DNA of 64,000 nucleotides from Calvatia gigantea (Eukaryota > Basidiomycota > Agaricomycetes > Agaricales > Lycoperdaceae), in assembly GCA_025093985.1 (NCBI GenBank), contig JACAAK010000008.1, positions 1-64,000 of the forward strand, written 5' to 3'. The position numbers were made by a program, and so were the translations under genes. Positions 1-11,500 of the stretch are shown piece after piece. Within the stretch, counting starts at the first letter, position 1. Each line of letters starts with the position of its first letter. The notes under the pieces are model-generated. The model had not been told where the DNA came from. It saw nothing but the letters and a program-made list of their open reading frames with translations, and searched no databases.

Positions 1-658
1 CCTCTCTCATCTAGCTCACCAACCACTACTTCAATCTTTTGGCTACTTTACTCAACAGGCTACTTATATTAGGGCTATACACTTGCCAAATTTCAGGGAA
101 ATCTGAATACCTTTTGGTTATCCTCCTTAACTGGCTTTCTTGGCCTTGAAGACTACTGGCAGTGTGGAGCAAGCAAATCAAGGTACCCAGTGGTACCCAG
201 CTTGGGTACTTTCTAAAATGATGTCCTCTACCTACTCACCAAGTTTGAAGCAATTCCATTACTATCAGGTGCAGCGCTAGCGCTGCACCCAACTAATGTA
301 GTTAGGAATTAAATAGAAGGTCGATGCTGGATTAGAATATAATGAATATATACTCGTTAAAATTCACTCAACGAGTACTATCCAACTCACTTCAGACCAT
401 AGTGATTGGCTCAATACTCATTGAATTATAGCATTATCATTAAAAATGCGGGTTTTTTACATAGCACTGCAACTACTGAGCGTATCGGCCCGTACTTTGG
501 TGCGTTGGAAACTGGATAAGAATCCGAAAAGTTCAAAAAAAAGACCAAGTCAATCGGTCCAGTTCTCGTGAGGTTATTTCATTATCATTCTAAAATTAGT
601 GATCTGGAGATATGCATGTGGATTCGTCCAAGACGAATTGATGTGTGCGCCAGTCAAA
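1..658. repeat. Direct repeat, left copy of the 7.1-kb macro-repeat unit
   Basis: These 658 bases recur at 7108-7765 with a constant offset of 7,107, and I see no differences on reading. The repeat probably begins before the window. It holds a perfect 22-bp palindrome and the first part of a satellite monomer. I see no gene in it. The arrangement suggests a 7.1-kb tandem unit rather than long terminal repeats, since no primer-binding site, polypurine tract or gag/pol lies between the copies. Confidence 0.9.
268..289. repeat. Perfect 22-bp GC-rich palindrome
   Basis: The arms GGTGCAGCGCT and AGCGCTGCACC meet without a spacer. The palindrome sits in AT-rich sequence just before the satellite begins, and an identical copy is at 7375-7396. 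It could extrude a cruciform or bind a dimeric protein; nothing in the sequence decides between these. Confidence 0.85.
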
Positions 659-2400
659 TATTCCCACAGTACTTAGCTAAGGTCTGATGCACACTGATTC
701 GTCTTGGATGAATGGTGGTGTGCCAGTTCAATATTCCCACTGTGAACTGGACTTGGTACATACATTTGTCCAAGAGGAATGAGTGCCCACCACTCCAATG
801 CACACACATCCGTCTTAGACGAATGGTGTGGACCACTCCAATATTCCCACGCTCAATCATTCACTGTCAGTAGTTGTACAGCTCATACAGACGGCCACTG
901 CTGCCCAATCATGATGTATTATACATCGTTGGAATCGCCTCAATGAGCTCTCTCTAACAGTACCATGACTGTAGAAATCCGCCTACTCCCTGCAATAATA
1001 TTCCAGCATTCCTCTAATAAAAACATGGCCTCACAGCATACCATATAATTCTTGGAGCAATACCCCCAGTATCTCATTAAAAGCTGCCTGTCAATATAAT
1101 ATTACTACAAAAGAGACTGAGCTATTATCTTCATCCACTGTATTGTTATAGAATTATTTGTGTATTTAAAGGCAAATACTGTGAATACAGTAGAAATACA
1201 GTACCTCATCGGAATATAACGCACTTAGGCTCGTTGGAATCCGCTCAGTGGGTACTATCCAATGGCATCAGACCACCATTATTGCTGTAGTGTCCGGTGA
1301 GTTATAACAATAACATTAGAAACATGTGTTTTTACAATAGCGCTGCAGTGAATGAACGTATCAGCCCGTATCTGTAATCAATAGAAAGCTGCTGCAAATC
1401 TGAACAAGTTAAAAAAAAGACGGAGTGGATCCGTTCATTTTTGGTGGGATTATTCCAGTATCATTCTATATTTAATGCTCTGAGAACTCATGCACACCAA
1501 TTCGTCCAAGACGAATTGATGTGTGCACCACACTAATTTTCCCACAGTCCAGTGGGGTCTAATGCACATCCATTCGTCCACGACGAATGGTCTGCACCAC
1601 TCCAATATTCCCACACTCAACAGTTGGTGTCAGTGCTGTTGGGGCAGTACTGGTAGCGCCTGCAATCCAATTGCTATGTATTGTACCTCGTTGGAATTGC
1701 CTCAATGAGCTCTTTCCAATGGTACCAATACCGTAGAAATCCGCCTACACTCTGCCATAATATTGCAACATTTCTCTAACAACAAGGTGGCTCCATAGCA
1801 CACCATATAATTATTGGAGCAACATCCACAGTATCTCATTAGAGGCCGCCTGTAAATGTAATTAATCTACAAAAGGGACCAAGTAATTATCTGCAGCCAT
1901 TGTGTTGCTGTAAAATTATTTGTCTCTTTACAGGTAAAGGCTATGAATGCAGTAGAAATACAATGTGTCCATGGAATTGAATGTATTTAGGCTGGTTGGA
2001 ATCCGCTCAATGAGTGCTATCCAATGTCATTTAGACTGAAGTGATCACTTTAGTATGCAGTGAGCTATAGCAATATCATTAGGAATGTGTGCTTTTAGGA
2101 TAGCGCCGCAATAAATGAACATATCAGCCCATATCTGGGGTTGCTAAAAAGCTGATGGAAATATGAACAGGTTAAAAAAAAGAGTGAGTGGATCTGCTCA
2201 TTTTTGGTGGAGTTATTCTATTATCATTCTATATTCCATGTTCTGAGGACTCATGCACACCACTTCATCTTGGACGAATTGGTGTGTGTACCACTCTAAT
2301 TTTCCCACAGTCTAGTGAGGTCTGATGCACATCCATTCGTCCAAGATGAATGAGGGTGCACCAGTCCAAAGGGCTGGCTATGTCCCAACTGCCTCAAATA
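300..2400. repeat. Satellite array, monomers of about 765-875 bp
   Basis: Landmarks recur in order: GTTGGAATCCGCTCAATGAG-type blocks near 350, 1230 and 1995, a second related half-block near 930 and 1690, and an ATTATCATTCTA block near 580, 1455 and 2220. The spacing is about 760-880 bases. Each monomer ends with one or more short palindromes of the form ATTCGTC-CAA-GACGAAT followed by GTGTGCACCA-like sequence and TTCCCAC. Sequence between monomers has diverged, so the array is old. The same satellite continues at 7407-7765 and 13175-14707. Short ORFs here are satellite sequence, not genes. Confidence 0.85.
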
Positions 2401-2989
2401 TACAGTTCTGGATTGTATCAGGAAGTCATCATGTTCAAGCTGCTAAAAAAGCAGAAAAGACTACTTGGAGAATGCATGTCTATCATCCTGGTAGGTTTTG
2501 TGACTTCAATTCCAAACAAATGAGAAACTTATAGTATAATTTCTTTGATTTAGCACTTCAATATGTTCACATTGCTGTGCTTAGTTCCTGGATACTTGTC
2601 CACAATATTCCAGAAGCCTATAGCCTCTATGCTACAGATGAGGATAGAATCAGTGCAGCAATTGCAACCACAAACTTATATTATTCCAAATGCCAAGACT
2701 ATGCAGGGAATAATGCTAGAATTGGAGGTGGATTGTCATCAGATCTCAATAATCTCCAGATTTTATCCTCTATTACTCCCCTTTGACCAATCCTCCAATA
2801 TCCCATGATTGTTGACCAACTGGCCACTTTATTCAATAACCGTCTTACACTCCACAATGCCATTGCTATCTTGGAATTAACAAATTTAGTATCAAAGCCC
2901 TTTATCCAATCTGTATGTTTCCAGTTTTTTTTTTTTCCAATGTCTAACATTACTTTGTATCTTAGCTTGTTTCTACACTCTTCCAAGAT

Positions 2990-5171
2990 ATGGCCAGTCA
3001 AGATACTGCCATTAAAAATCTATCTCCAGATATCCAAGATACTGTGGTTTACTTCCTAAACAATCCAATACCAGGTAGCCTAGCTGCAAAAGCCTGTACC
3101 AAAGCTACTCTCAAGGTCTTCCATTCTGGTGCAACAGAATTTACAACAGCAAATCATGAGAAATTCCATGAAGATGCAATTATTGGAATTAAGAGCCTTT
3201 ACAACTTACCAAAAAAGCTGCCTACAGATGAGAAATATGTAGGTGACTTTTTTGTTGATATATATAAATATTCAAGACATACTTATTGGCCAACTATATT
3301 ATAGATATGCTCATCCTTATCTATATGGTCCAAAAATTCATTCATATATCTCTTGATTAATGATATCAAAGGGATATACAAGCTTGTAAGTTATCTTTGT
3401 TTTCTCTTTTAGTTTATTTATTTTTTTGACTTATATTGTGTAGCTTGCATCAATGTTATGGAGGATTGACTCCTTTAGGAATTCAAGTGGAGCAGTATCC
3501 ATCAGCTATCCTTACAACCAAGAGGAAGACTTTGAGTATGCACTAGGCAAAGTCTATTCTGATTGTCATGATATTATCATGGATGAGGAGACCATTAGTC
3601 TCTGGCCTGAAAAGGTAATTAATCAAGTGTACAAACAGCTAAGTAAAAAAGCTAATGTACTTTTACTTGCTTTCTCCCTTTAGCTTTGGAATCGGATTAC
3701 TGAGTCATTCAGTGATATCAAGACAGGAACAGTGTATTTTGCAAGCTGTTATGGGAATAATGGAAAAGTCACTTTTCCAAAACAAGTGGACACTATTCCT
3801 GAAATCACCAAAGCCTACAACAATATCAATAAAGTATTGTACCATCATCCAGCATGGTATGAATTACTCCAATGGTTTGGCCTCAAGCCTGGAGCTTGTC
3901 TACCAAGTATTCTCAACAAGTCTCCAACATCAGTGGTTGTCTCTGGAATTTTTGCTGGTACTGAAGGCTATCCCTTTTCTTTCATGCATATGCCAGAAAG
4001 TCCCATAGTTCAACCAGGTATAATCTATTTTCAACCTGATTTTACTTTGACTAAAATTTTGATGGCATTCAACCAGAGCCTATAGTTGGTTCAGCTGATG
4101 GACTACCTGAAACTCCTCCACCACCCACTTATGAGATCAGTGCTATGGAACAGAACATCTCTGGACTAAAAGCTGCCTATAATAATGCTGAAGAGTCCTA
4201 TCAGGATATTCAGCTCAGCATTGATAACACCAAAGAATTCCAAGCATTCAAGGAGCAGTTAGTAAAGGATATGGAGAAACAGCTTGCTGAGGCCAAAAGT
4301 GCACAGATCAAGGCAAAGGAAGATGAAACCTTGAAGGCAGAGCAAGCATACAAAGAGACTATGAAAGCATTGGATGCCCAGAAAGCCAAAAATCCTATAC
4401 CAGAAACCCATCATAATACAACTCCTGGCCCTTCAACTCTATCTACCAATCTCTCTAGTTCAACTCCCTCTACTTCTACTTCTCTTCCAACCAACCTGTC
4501 TGGTGTCCATTGCTCTACAAGACTTAAGCCTTTTTCAACAAGCCTAGCAGATATGTATAATGAAAAGGCTGACCAAGGTATATATCTTATAATCTCAGAA
4601 CATAGTTTAATATAACTAACAGTTTTTATTTATAATAATAGACCAACAAATGTTGGATGCTCATTCTAGTACCAAAAAGAGCTTTTCAAAGAGGACAAAC
4701 ACTCCACTAGTCTTTTGGCCAGTTGAAGATGCTGAAGATCCAATCAAGAACCTAGAAACAGCACATAAAAAACTTGAGGATATGGACTCCAAGGAGTTTG
4801 GCGAGGAGTTTCTCAACTTGTACACTCTCAAGGAAACTTTTGGTCTTCTTGACACTGACAGATTAGTGGAAGCTTTTCACCAAGTGGCCAAATTGGACAG
4901 GCATACTATAAAAGCACTGGCCAATCCAGAAAATACAGACAAGATTAACAGAATGGTCAGGTTTATGCCTGACAAGGAAAGAGCATTTGGGCTTGGGTTT
5001 TCCAAAACCACTCAAGCCTCTGGGTCCACAAATAGGAAGAGAAAGGCTATTGAGAGAACAGGAAGTAGTCCTCAACAGAAGAAGACCAGAGAGAAGAGCA
5101 AAAGGAAGGTTATTGTCTCTGATAATGAAAATGATATCGATGATGGAACTGGGGAGGAGACACAGGAATGA
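2990..5171 (+). CDS. Multi-exon protein of unknown family, coiled coil and basic tail
   Basis: I do not recognise this protein. The first clear Met (MASQDTAIKN) is at 2990; open stretches at about 2390-2750 may be earlier exons. Further exons read at about 3440-3615, 3684-4016, 4080-4579 and 4640-5171. Their junctions are well formed: CCTGAAAAG before GTAATT, CCCTTTAG before the next exon, and CAAG before GTATAT joining in frame to ACCAACAAATG to give ADQDQQML. Residues coded at about 4145-4390 form a long charged coiled coil (repeated KAE/QAYKE). A Ser/Thr/Pro linker follows, then a Lys/Arg-rich stretch with nuclear-localisation character near 5035-5115 and an acidic end. It lies within the 7.1-kb macro-repeat and is AT-rich unlike genes to the right. 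It may be a cargo gene of a subtelomeric or mobile unit. The intron structure supports a real gene; its function is unknown. Confidence 0.55.
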
Positions 5172-7107
5172 CAGGTGGTGGGTCAAGGTACTGGGTGGTA
5201 TCCAGCTGGGAATCAGATGATGGTGAGATTCTCTAGTTAGATACATAATGGCTAGACTAGGTACCAAGTTTCTGGACTTTCAAGGATTGAGCTTGAAGTT
5301 TGTGATATTTCTCTTTGTAAATTGTCCATGTACTTGATATATCTTTCATATCTGTCTTTCTTGTTGACTGTTAATCTCTATATCTCTATAACCATTTTGT
5401 TACATTCTTATTCTTCCCATTCTCTCCCTTATGTAGCTGATGTTTCTGCCTCCAATTGAGTTGCTCTGTAACTATTACCATGAATACCATTAAAATAGAG
5501 AATGGGTAAATAAACTTCTAAATAAGGAAGGCCTTTTCATGTGGAATGTATAGTGGAAGTAAAGTAACAATAAGAACAGTTTCTAATAATTGGCTAAAGA
5601 TAAATGAATATTCTAAATAGATCATGGAGTTATTTGGAGATATAGACTTTCTCCAACTCTTAACAGGTGGAGCTCCTTTCTACTTATCTAGTATTATTGT
5701 TCTTTGTTCCAGACAATTCCTTATGTTTCAATAGTTATTTCTTTAGTTAGTTCTACCTTAGTTTCTATATATATTATAAGGAAAACTCCTGTTCTGGCCC
5801 TTTAGACCTTCCAGACCCTGAGTTGCTTGCCCACCACTTGTCTGCTTCAGCTCACAGTGGACTCTGATATACACTGGCAATTTTAGAGGACACTGGACTC
5901 TTGTACATAATATAGACAATGTATGCATAGACAATGGACACAGACTTGTTATGACCTGTATAAGTTGTTAACTCAGGTTGCAGCTTAAGCAAGATTGAGA
6001 AAGGGCAGGGTAAATACAAGTAGTTAAGCATATGGAATATAGTAGTATGTACTACACTTAAATAGACAAGGACTATCTGGCTGAGCAGATGGAGTTATAT
6101 ATGAAATATCTATATGACAGGGAATATTAATGTACAAGTTAGAATATGGAGAATGCTGGAACAGATATAATATAGAGTAGATAATAATGGCATGAGGTAG
6201 AATAGGGTAATGACCCAAGGAGATGTATATATGATGTTGGATGAAATTGTAACAAGACTCATATATATGTGGTCTATGCCTGTAGGAAATCTTTACCCTA
6301 TTCTCTAAGAATTTCTCTACAGTTCTCAGCTATTTAATCTGACTACAGCCACTCTATGAAATCTGCTGTATTACATCTCAGCCAACCTCAGACCTCTGCC
6401 AATTGCCCTTATATATATAAATATTTGTACCATATTCAATTTCCATACTAGATACCAAGTCTTATTGAAGAAAGTTATTTAAGGGTGATATACATGACAT
6501 TAGAGGGGTTAATGAGTGATGTACAATTAATGTAAACTACAATGTTAATCAGAATAGCACAGGATTGGTCAGAGCTGACTAAGATTTGTCAGCAATACCT
6601 AAGCATTTATAAGCCTTCCTCCCACTCTATGATGCTGAGCTGGCCAGTTGTGAGAACTAACTAAGCAGAAAACTTCCCACTGCCTATTCTTCCACTCTCT
6701 AATGCCTAAGGGCTAGCCCAATTATTATATAGTATTTGTCAGAACTGACTAGGCAAAAAACTTCCCACTGTCCATTCTTCCACTCTCTAATGCTTGAAGG
6801 CTGGCCAGATTATCAGTTTGGCCAAACATTGTTGATAACATAATTATGCATTAAAATAGATGTAATACTAAGAGAAAAATTAATAAACTTAAAGTGTAAC
6901 TTGAATAACTGCTTGGATTAAAGTAACTAGAAGGACTAAAGTACTGCCCATGCTGAAGGCATGGAATCTGGCCTAGTCATACAGAAGGGAGGGAGAAGGG
7001 CATGTGATTAGTAAGGTACAATTACTAATCTAGTGTGATGTCACAGATTTCAACAAGTTTCTGACTCTTTACCTCAGTTGCTGGTCTTTTGTTGATTTAT
7101 CTCTGTT
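5172..7107. other. AT-rich stretch with no supported gene
   Basis: No ORF above about 65 codons looks coding and no splice-linked exons were found. Near 5175-5270 there is a degenerate echo of 180-255 (a GGTA..GGTGGTA.CCAGC motif followed by ACCAAGTTT), so related sequence flanks the gene on both sides. Three imperfect repeats lie near its end. Confidence 0.5.
6580..6820. repeat. Three imperfect tandem copies of about 90 bp
   Basis: Each copy runs TTGTCAG..., a stretch with CTTCCCACT and TTCCACTCTCTAATGC, then GGCTGGCCAG. The second and third are clearly similar; the first is more diverged. No function is apparent. Confidence 0.55.
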
Positions 7108-7765
7108 CCTCTCTCATCTAGCTCACCAACCACTACTTCAATCTTTTGGCTACTTTACTCAACAGGCTACTTATATTAGGGCTATACACTTGCCAAATTT
7201 CAGGGAAATCTGAATACCTTTTGGTTATCCTCCTTAACTGGCTTTCTTGGCCTTGAAGACTACTGGCAGTGTGGAGCAAGCAAATCAAGGTACCCAGTGG
7301 TACCCAGCTTGGGTACTTTCTAAAATGATGTCCTCTACCTACTCACCAAGTTTGAAGCAATTCCATTACTATCAGGTGCAGCGCTAGCGCTGCACCCAAC
7401 TAATGTAGTTAGGAATTAAATAGAAGGTCGATGCTGGATTAGAATATAATGAATATATACTCGTTAAAATTCACTCAACGAGTACTATCCAACTCACTTC
7501 AGACCATAGTGATTGGCTCAATACTCATTGAATTATAGCATTATCATTAAAAATGCGGGTTTTTTACATAGCACTGCAACTACTGAGCGTATCGGCCCGT
7601 ACTTTGGTGCGTTGGAAACTGGATAAGAATCCGAAAAGTTCAAAAAAAAGACCAAGTCAATCGGTCCAGTTCTCGTGAGGTTATTTCATTATCATTCTAA
7701 AATTAGTGATCTGGAGATATGCATGTGGATTCGTCCAAGACGAATTGATGTGTGCGCCAGTCAAA
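7108..7765. repeat. Direct repeat, second copy of the macro-repeat start
   Basis: It matches 1-658, including the 22-bp palindrome (7375-7396) and satellite sequence from 7407. It is cut off at 7765, just after a palindrome and GTGTGCGCCAGTCAAA, where C-rich sequence and the retroelement begin. In the first copy that same sequence continues into TATTCCCAC. Confidence 0.9.
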
Positions 7766-7925
7766 CCTACTCATTCCCTGTCCATTCCCTGTCCACCCCC
7801 AGCCTGTCCCCACCTGTTCCCTACTCACCCTTGCCCACCTCTATTCATCCCAGCCCATCCCCTACCCACCCCTACTCATTCCCAGCCCATCCCCCTCCAA
7901 TATTTTTTGACCCCTATGACCCCTA
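7766..7925. repeat. C-rich minisatellite upstream of the retroelement
   Basis: Irregular repeats of CCCATTCC, CCTGTCC and CCCACC run for about 160 bases. The minus strand therefore has many runs of three to five G (TAGGGGTGGG, GATGGGCTGGG), compatible with G-quadruplex formation. It ends in a shared block, TTTTGACCCCTATGACCCCT, also found before the second element at about 15005. ORFs across it are compositional. Confidence 0.75.
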
Positions 7926-8134
7926 ATGTCCAACTCACCTAGATAACCTCCCCTAACAATGGGACTGTCCGAGCTGGACTGTTGCGTAAATAACCTGCCA
8001 CGGTATGTACCCCGCCTTCAGTTGTCAAGCTGATGACATCGTCAGGTACTTGGTACGTTCATTTTGTTGTTTTAAGAATGTTCGTATTTAAGTGCGCGGG
8101 CGCTTAATGGGCGCCCCGCATTTGGGCGCTACGC

Positions 8135-8193
8135 GGGCGCTTAAGTACAAGTTTTCCTTACTTTACATTTTCCTGACGATAACTTAAGCGCCC
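8135..8193 (+). other. GC-rich inverted repeat in the element leader
   Basis: GGGCGCTTAAG at 8135-8145 pairs perfectly with CTTAAGCGCCC at 8183-8193 across a 37-nt AT-rich loop. Further GGGCGCT and AGCGCTC blocks flank it (8101-8230) and could extend or compete with the stem. The second element keeps the same arms near 15285-15343. A structured RNA or packaging/priming role is a guess. Confidence 0.7.
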
Positions 8194-8336
8194 ATAAGCG
8201 CTGGGTTTTTGGGCGCTATTTTAGCGCTCGTTGACATTTGTCAACTGTTCCATGGATCGAGTTAATTATACTCATCCCCAAGTATAGCGCGATCCTACGC
8301 GTTCTATTGGTTTGGTAGGTACTGATGGATAATCAG

Positions 8337-8401
8337 AGCGCCTGATGAGTCTGTCATAAGACGAAACAGGTGGTTGGGGTAGCTCCCCAACCTGTTGCGC
8401 T
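8337..8401 (+). ncRNA. Hammerhead ribozyme (type I), apparently intact
   Basis: All core parts are present. CUGAUGA lies at 8342-8348. Stem II is GUCU (8349-8352) with AGAC (8359-8362) around a 6-nt loop. GAAA follows at 8363-8366. Stem III pairs ACAGGU (8366-8371) with ACCUGU (8390-8395) and continues into UGGGG/CCCCA after a bulge. The cleavage-site U is 8396, and stem I pairs GCGC 8338-8341 with GCGC 8397-8400. Predicted self-cleavage falls between 8396 and 8397. Hammerheads are known in Penelope-like elements, where they are thought to process the RNA. The core matches the consensus fully; activity is inferred. Confidence 0.92.
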
Positions 8402-8501
8402 GTCTCTCCATCGACAACTCAACGGTTTTTAGGATTTCCTCCTCCCCACTTCGCAAAACCGTCGCTCATCTCTCCGCCATCCCACTTCGACATCTACTAC
8501 G

Positions 8502-11500
8502 ATGCCCCCTCGTGCTACAGCGTCATCCTCCGGCAACTCGAATCGAGGCCGCGGCCGTGGTCGTGGTCGCGCCTCCGCTGGTTCTCGCCCCGTCGTCCCT
8601 CGCCCCTTCACCCTGCCCATCTCTCAACTCGCGAGAGGTGCGACGCGAGGCCTTCACGTTCGGGAACAAAGTCCTGCGGCTGCCCCTGCCATTGCAATAG
8701 CTCAAACGCTGGGCGCCTTGGAGACGGTCCTTGAGGGTCGGGCGAACACCCCTCAGAACCTGCAAAAGCTCCAGCAGGCACAAGCGATCGCGAGGCGCGC
8801 GCCTATAATGGGCTGCGAGAACCTCTTCGATCTGCTGGGATGTATTTTTCCGGGGGACTACAGGGGTGTCTTCAAGGAGCACCTCGAGGCTGCGATGCGC
8901 GCCCGAAAGTCTCTGGCTGCCGTTGAGCGCCAACTCAAGAGCCTGCAAAGCTCACGAGACGACGGAAAAATCCCACCTTCCCTTCAGACCAAACGAGCGC
9001 AGCCACAATTTGTGAAAACGTTCATGGTCGCGCACGCCGAGGAGGTTCGCACCTCCTTGAATGACCTTCATAAATCCTATGAGTTAGAGGCCCTTAACAA
9101 GGTCATCGAGCTCAAGGAGACTGAAGCGAATGAGCTACGCGCACTCACTCTGCTCATAGACCCCGAGGGTGGGGCTATGGAAGTAGATGACGAGGAACGC
9201 GGTGAAGGGTCTAGCACCGGGGCTGCAGCTGCGCCCGCTATGACCACCGCACACTTCACTGCGACCGGCGATCGCCTATACGCCGACCTCGTCGCTACTT
9301 TCGAACGTCTGCATAAAGAAGCTAAAGTCCTGGTGTGGGACCATAAGCATGCAGACGTACATGGGCGGCCTGTTTTGAAGGGGAGAACGGATGACCCAGC
9401 CGTGGTCGCTGCATTCCGTGACCTCCTTGACGACATCCCTGTGATCTGGAGTCGTGCGATCGGCATCGTAGAAGACGCACTTAACAAGGAAAGCAAGGTC
9501 AAAGCAGACAAACAACGGCTCCAGCGAGCAGCCATCGATGACGTCCAAGAGGCGTCCTCTTCCAAGTCCGTCGCGGAGATGGTCAAGGCGGAAGTAGCAA
9601 AGGCGCTCGAGAAAGGGAAAGGAAAGGGCAAGCAGGTACGTCGATCGTCCATCGACGTTTATGCTGATCTGTTAAGCTCTGATAATTTTTCTTCCCCTTT
9701 TCCACCAGAATCCCAAGCCAGGCAAGGGAGGAGGTCAACGCGCGAAGGACGGGGCCACTGGGGGGAGATCCTCCGGTGGTCAAGCCCAACGCGTGCGGGG
9801 GACCAAAGGTGGCAGACAGGTTCGGCAACGCAATCAGGGCAAGTCCAAGCCGAACAAGAAGGGGAAAGGCGGGAGGTCGTAATAGATGATAGCGGCATCC
9901 TAGGCATACGCGTGCATCGCGCGCCTTTCAGGTGGGACGTTTCGTCCACTTATCCCGGTTGGCTACTAACCGTTTCCCTTCGTCACGCGCAGCAATTTAT
10001 CTGGGCCCGAATTCCCTCTGTAGTTTTAGAGAGTATGCGTTATAGGTCTGGAATACATATGATTGATTGCGATGTACCGCGTGATTTAGCGATTCATTTG
10101 AGTGCGGGACTTAAGTACATGCTCCCCACTAAGTACTCTAAGCAATTGATCTTAGATGCTTGGGACGATTTCGTCGATCGTCTCCGCTGGTCAGTTCATT
10201 TCCGAATTATGGATGATCATGACAATAATGAATTACACGACGACTATGATCCAGACTATGCGACTCCGTCTAAAGCTTCACGTAAGCGGGCGAGTCCATT
10301 GGACCGAGCATTTGAGTTTGGCATCGAAGAAGGGACGCGGACGATTAATAAAGTAGTCTCGCAATTGCCCAACGATGACCAGATTGGCGGTCGCACACCT
10401 AGATCGCTTTTACCGCCGATCTCCAAACTCCATGACTATCTAGTAACTCACGAGCTCCTACTGATGGTCACTGACAAAAACTTAGGTTGCGCAGTTGCTC
10501 CGCGATCCTGGTTCATAGAAAGCGCGCTTAAGCTTCTTAACGCTATGGGTAGTCGGGATACTCCCGACTATACAAAACTTAAATTTGACCCGAAAACGTT
10601 CCATCCTGATCCTAATCATATGGACCATACTACTGGCGAGTATGGATCGGTCCATTGGTACATATGGTCGAAGCTTTCGCACATGGAGAGAATTGCAAAA
10701 TTCTGTGCTGAACATGACGTTCACCCGCAACTTCCGGACTTCTTTAGGAGTTTCTTTTTACCGGAGGTCATGGCTACAAATTACCGTCACAAGGAAGATA
10801 CTTGGGCGGAGTATGCTGACCGACTCCCAAACTTTTATGTGATCCCTAAAATCCATAAACAACCGGTAAAAGCAAGGCCGATTATCCCTTGCCACTCTGT
10901 TATACAAGGTCCAGCCGGGAAGTATGTCTCCAAGCATCTTAAACCATTAATTGCCGAGAGTCCATTCATAATTCATGGAACAAAGGATTTGGTACTTAAG
11001 CTTGCTAAATTGTCGTTACCCCAATTTAAATTAATAAATGGGTCGCTGCATCGCTTATACTTCGTCTCAGGTGACGTCGTAGCATTCTATCCTAATATCG
11101 ATAAGGATCGCTGTCTAGAGATTGTTAATGACAGATACCTTAAATGGTTATCGATGCAAGAGGATTTAAGCGTTGAGGAATCTACCAACAGAGCTTGGTT
11201 AATGAGGGAGTGCCTCAAAGCGGCCAACGACGATCTTATATTCCAGTTCGACGGGGATTATTATAGGCAGAATCACGGATTAGCGATGGGCGTTGCATGC
11301 TCACCAGATTTAGCTAATCTTTATGGAGTACACCATGAGGAAGCCTATCGTATGGGTTCAACCGCCCGCGTAGCGTATTATGGACGCTATATCGATGATT
11401 GTTTGGCCTTAGTGTACGCTAGGTCATACGGAGAGGCCCTTGGATGGGTAAGTCCTCTCAAATTCGAGAACTGTGAAATTGAATGGGATGCGGATGATAA

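Larger units (their letters stand above)
7959..8501 (+). repeat. 5' pseudo-LTR/leader of the Penelope-like element (spliced form)
   Basis: This leader recurs at 12968-13174 (partial) and 15057-15598 (truncated on the right). The copy here lacks a 52-nt GT-AG segment that both others carry between AATG and GGACTG. After that removal an ATG at 7959 opens a 24-codon upstream ORF (MGLSELDCC..., stop near 8033). The leader also holds a GC-rich hairpin and a hammerhead ribozyme. It probably carries the promoter, but I see no clear core promoter motif. Confidence 0.8.

Noticed and set aside
268..289. Bacterial-type terminator hairpin
   Set aside because: It has no loop or T run and lies in fungal DNA.
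590..2400. CRISPR-like array from the repeated palindromes
   Set aside because: Spacing is irregular, flanks are themselves satellite sequence, and the DNA is eukaryotic.
1..7765. LTR retrotransposon bounded by the 658-bp direct repeats
   Set aside because: No gag/pol, primer-binding site or polypurine tract lies between the repeats, and the left repeat runs off the window edge. A tandem macro-repeat explains it better.
7675..7942. Pro-rich ORFs in the C-rich region
   Set aside because: They arise from base composition of the minisatellite and differ between the two copies. The same applies to 14657-15057.
8523..9949. Minus-strand ORFs of 81-191 codons within the element ORF
   Set aside because: They are shadows of the GC-rich plus-strand coding sequence.
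9932..9992. Separate 61-nt intron starting at GTGGGA 9932 in the element ORF
   Set aside because: It would break the reverse transcriptase frame; the donor at 9636 keeps frame with the same acceptor.
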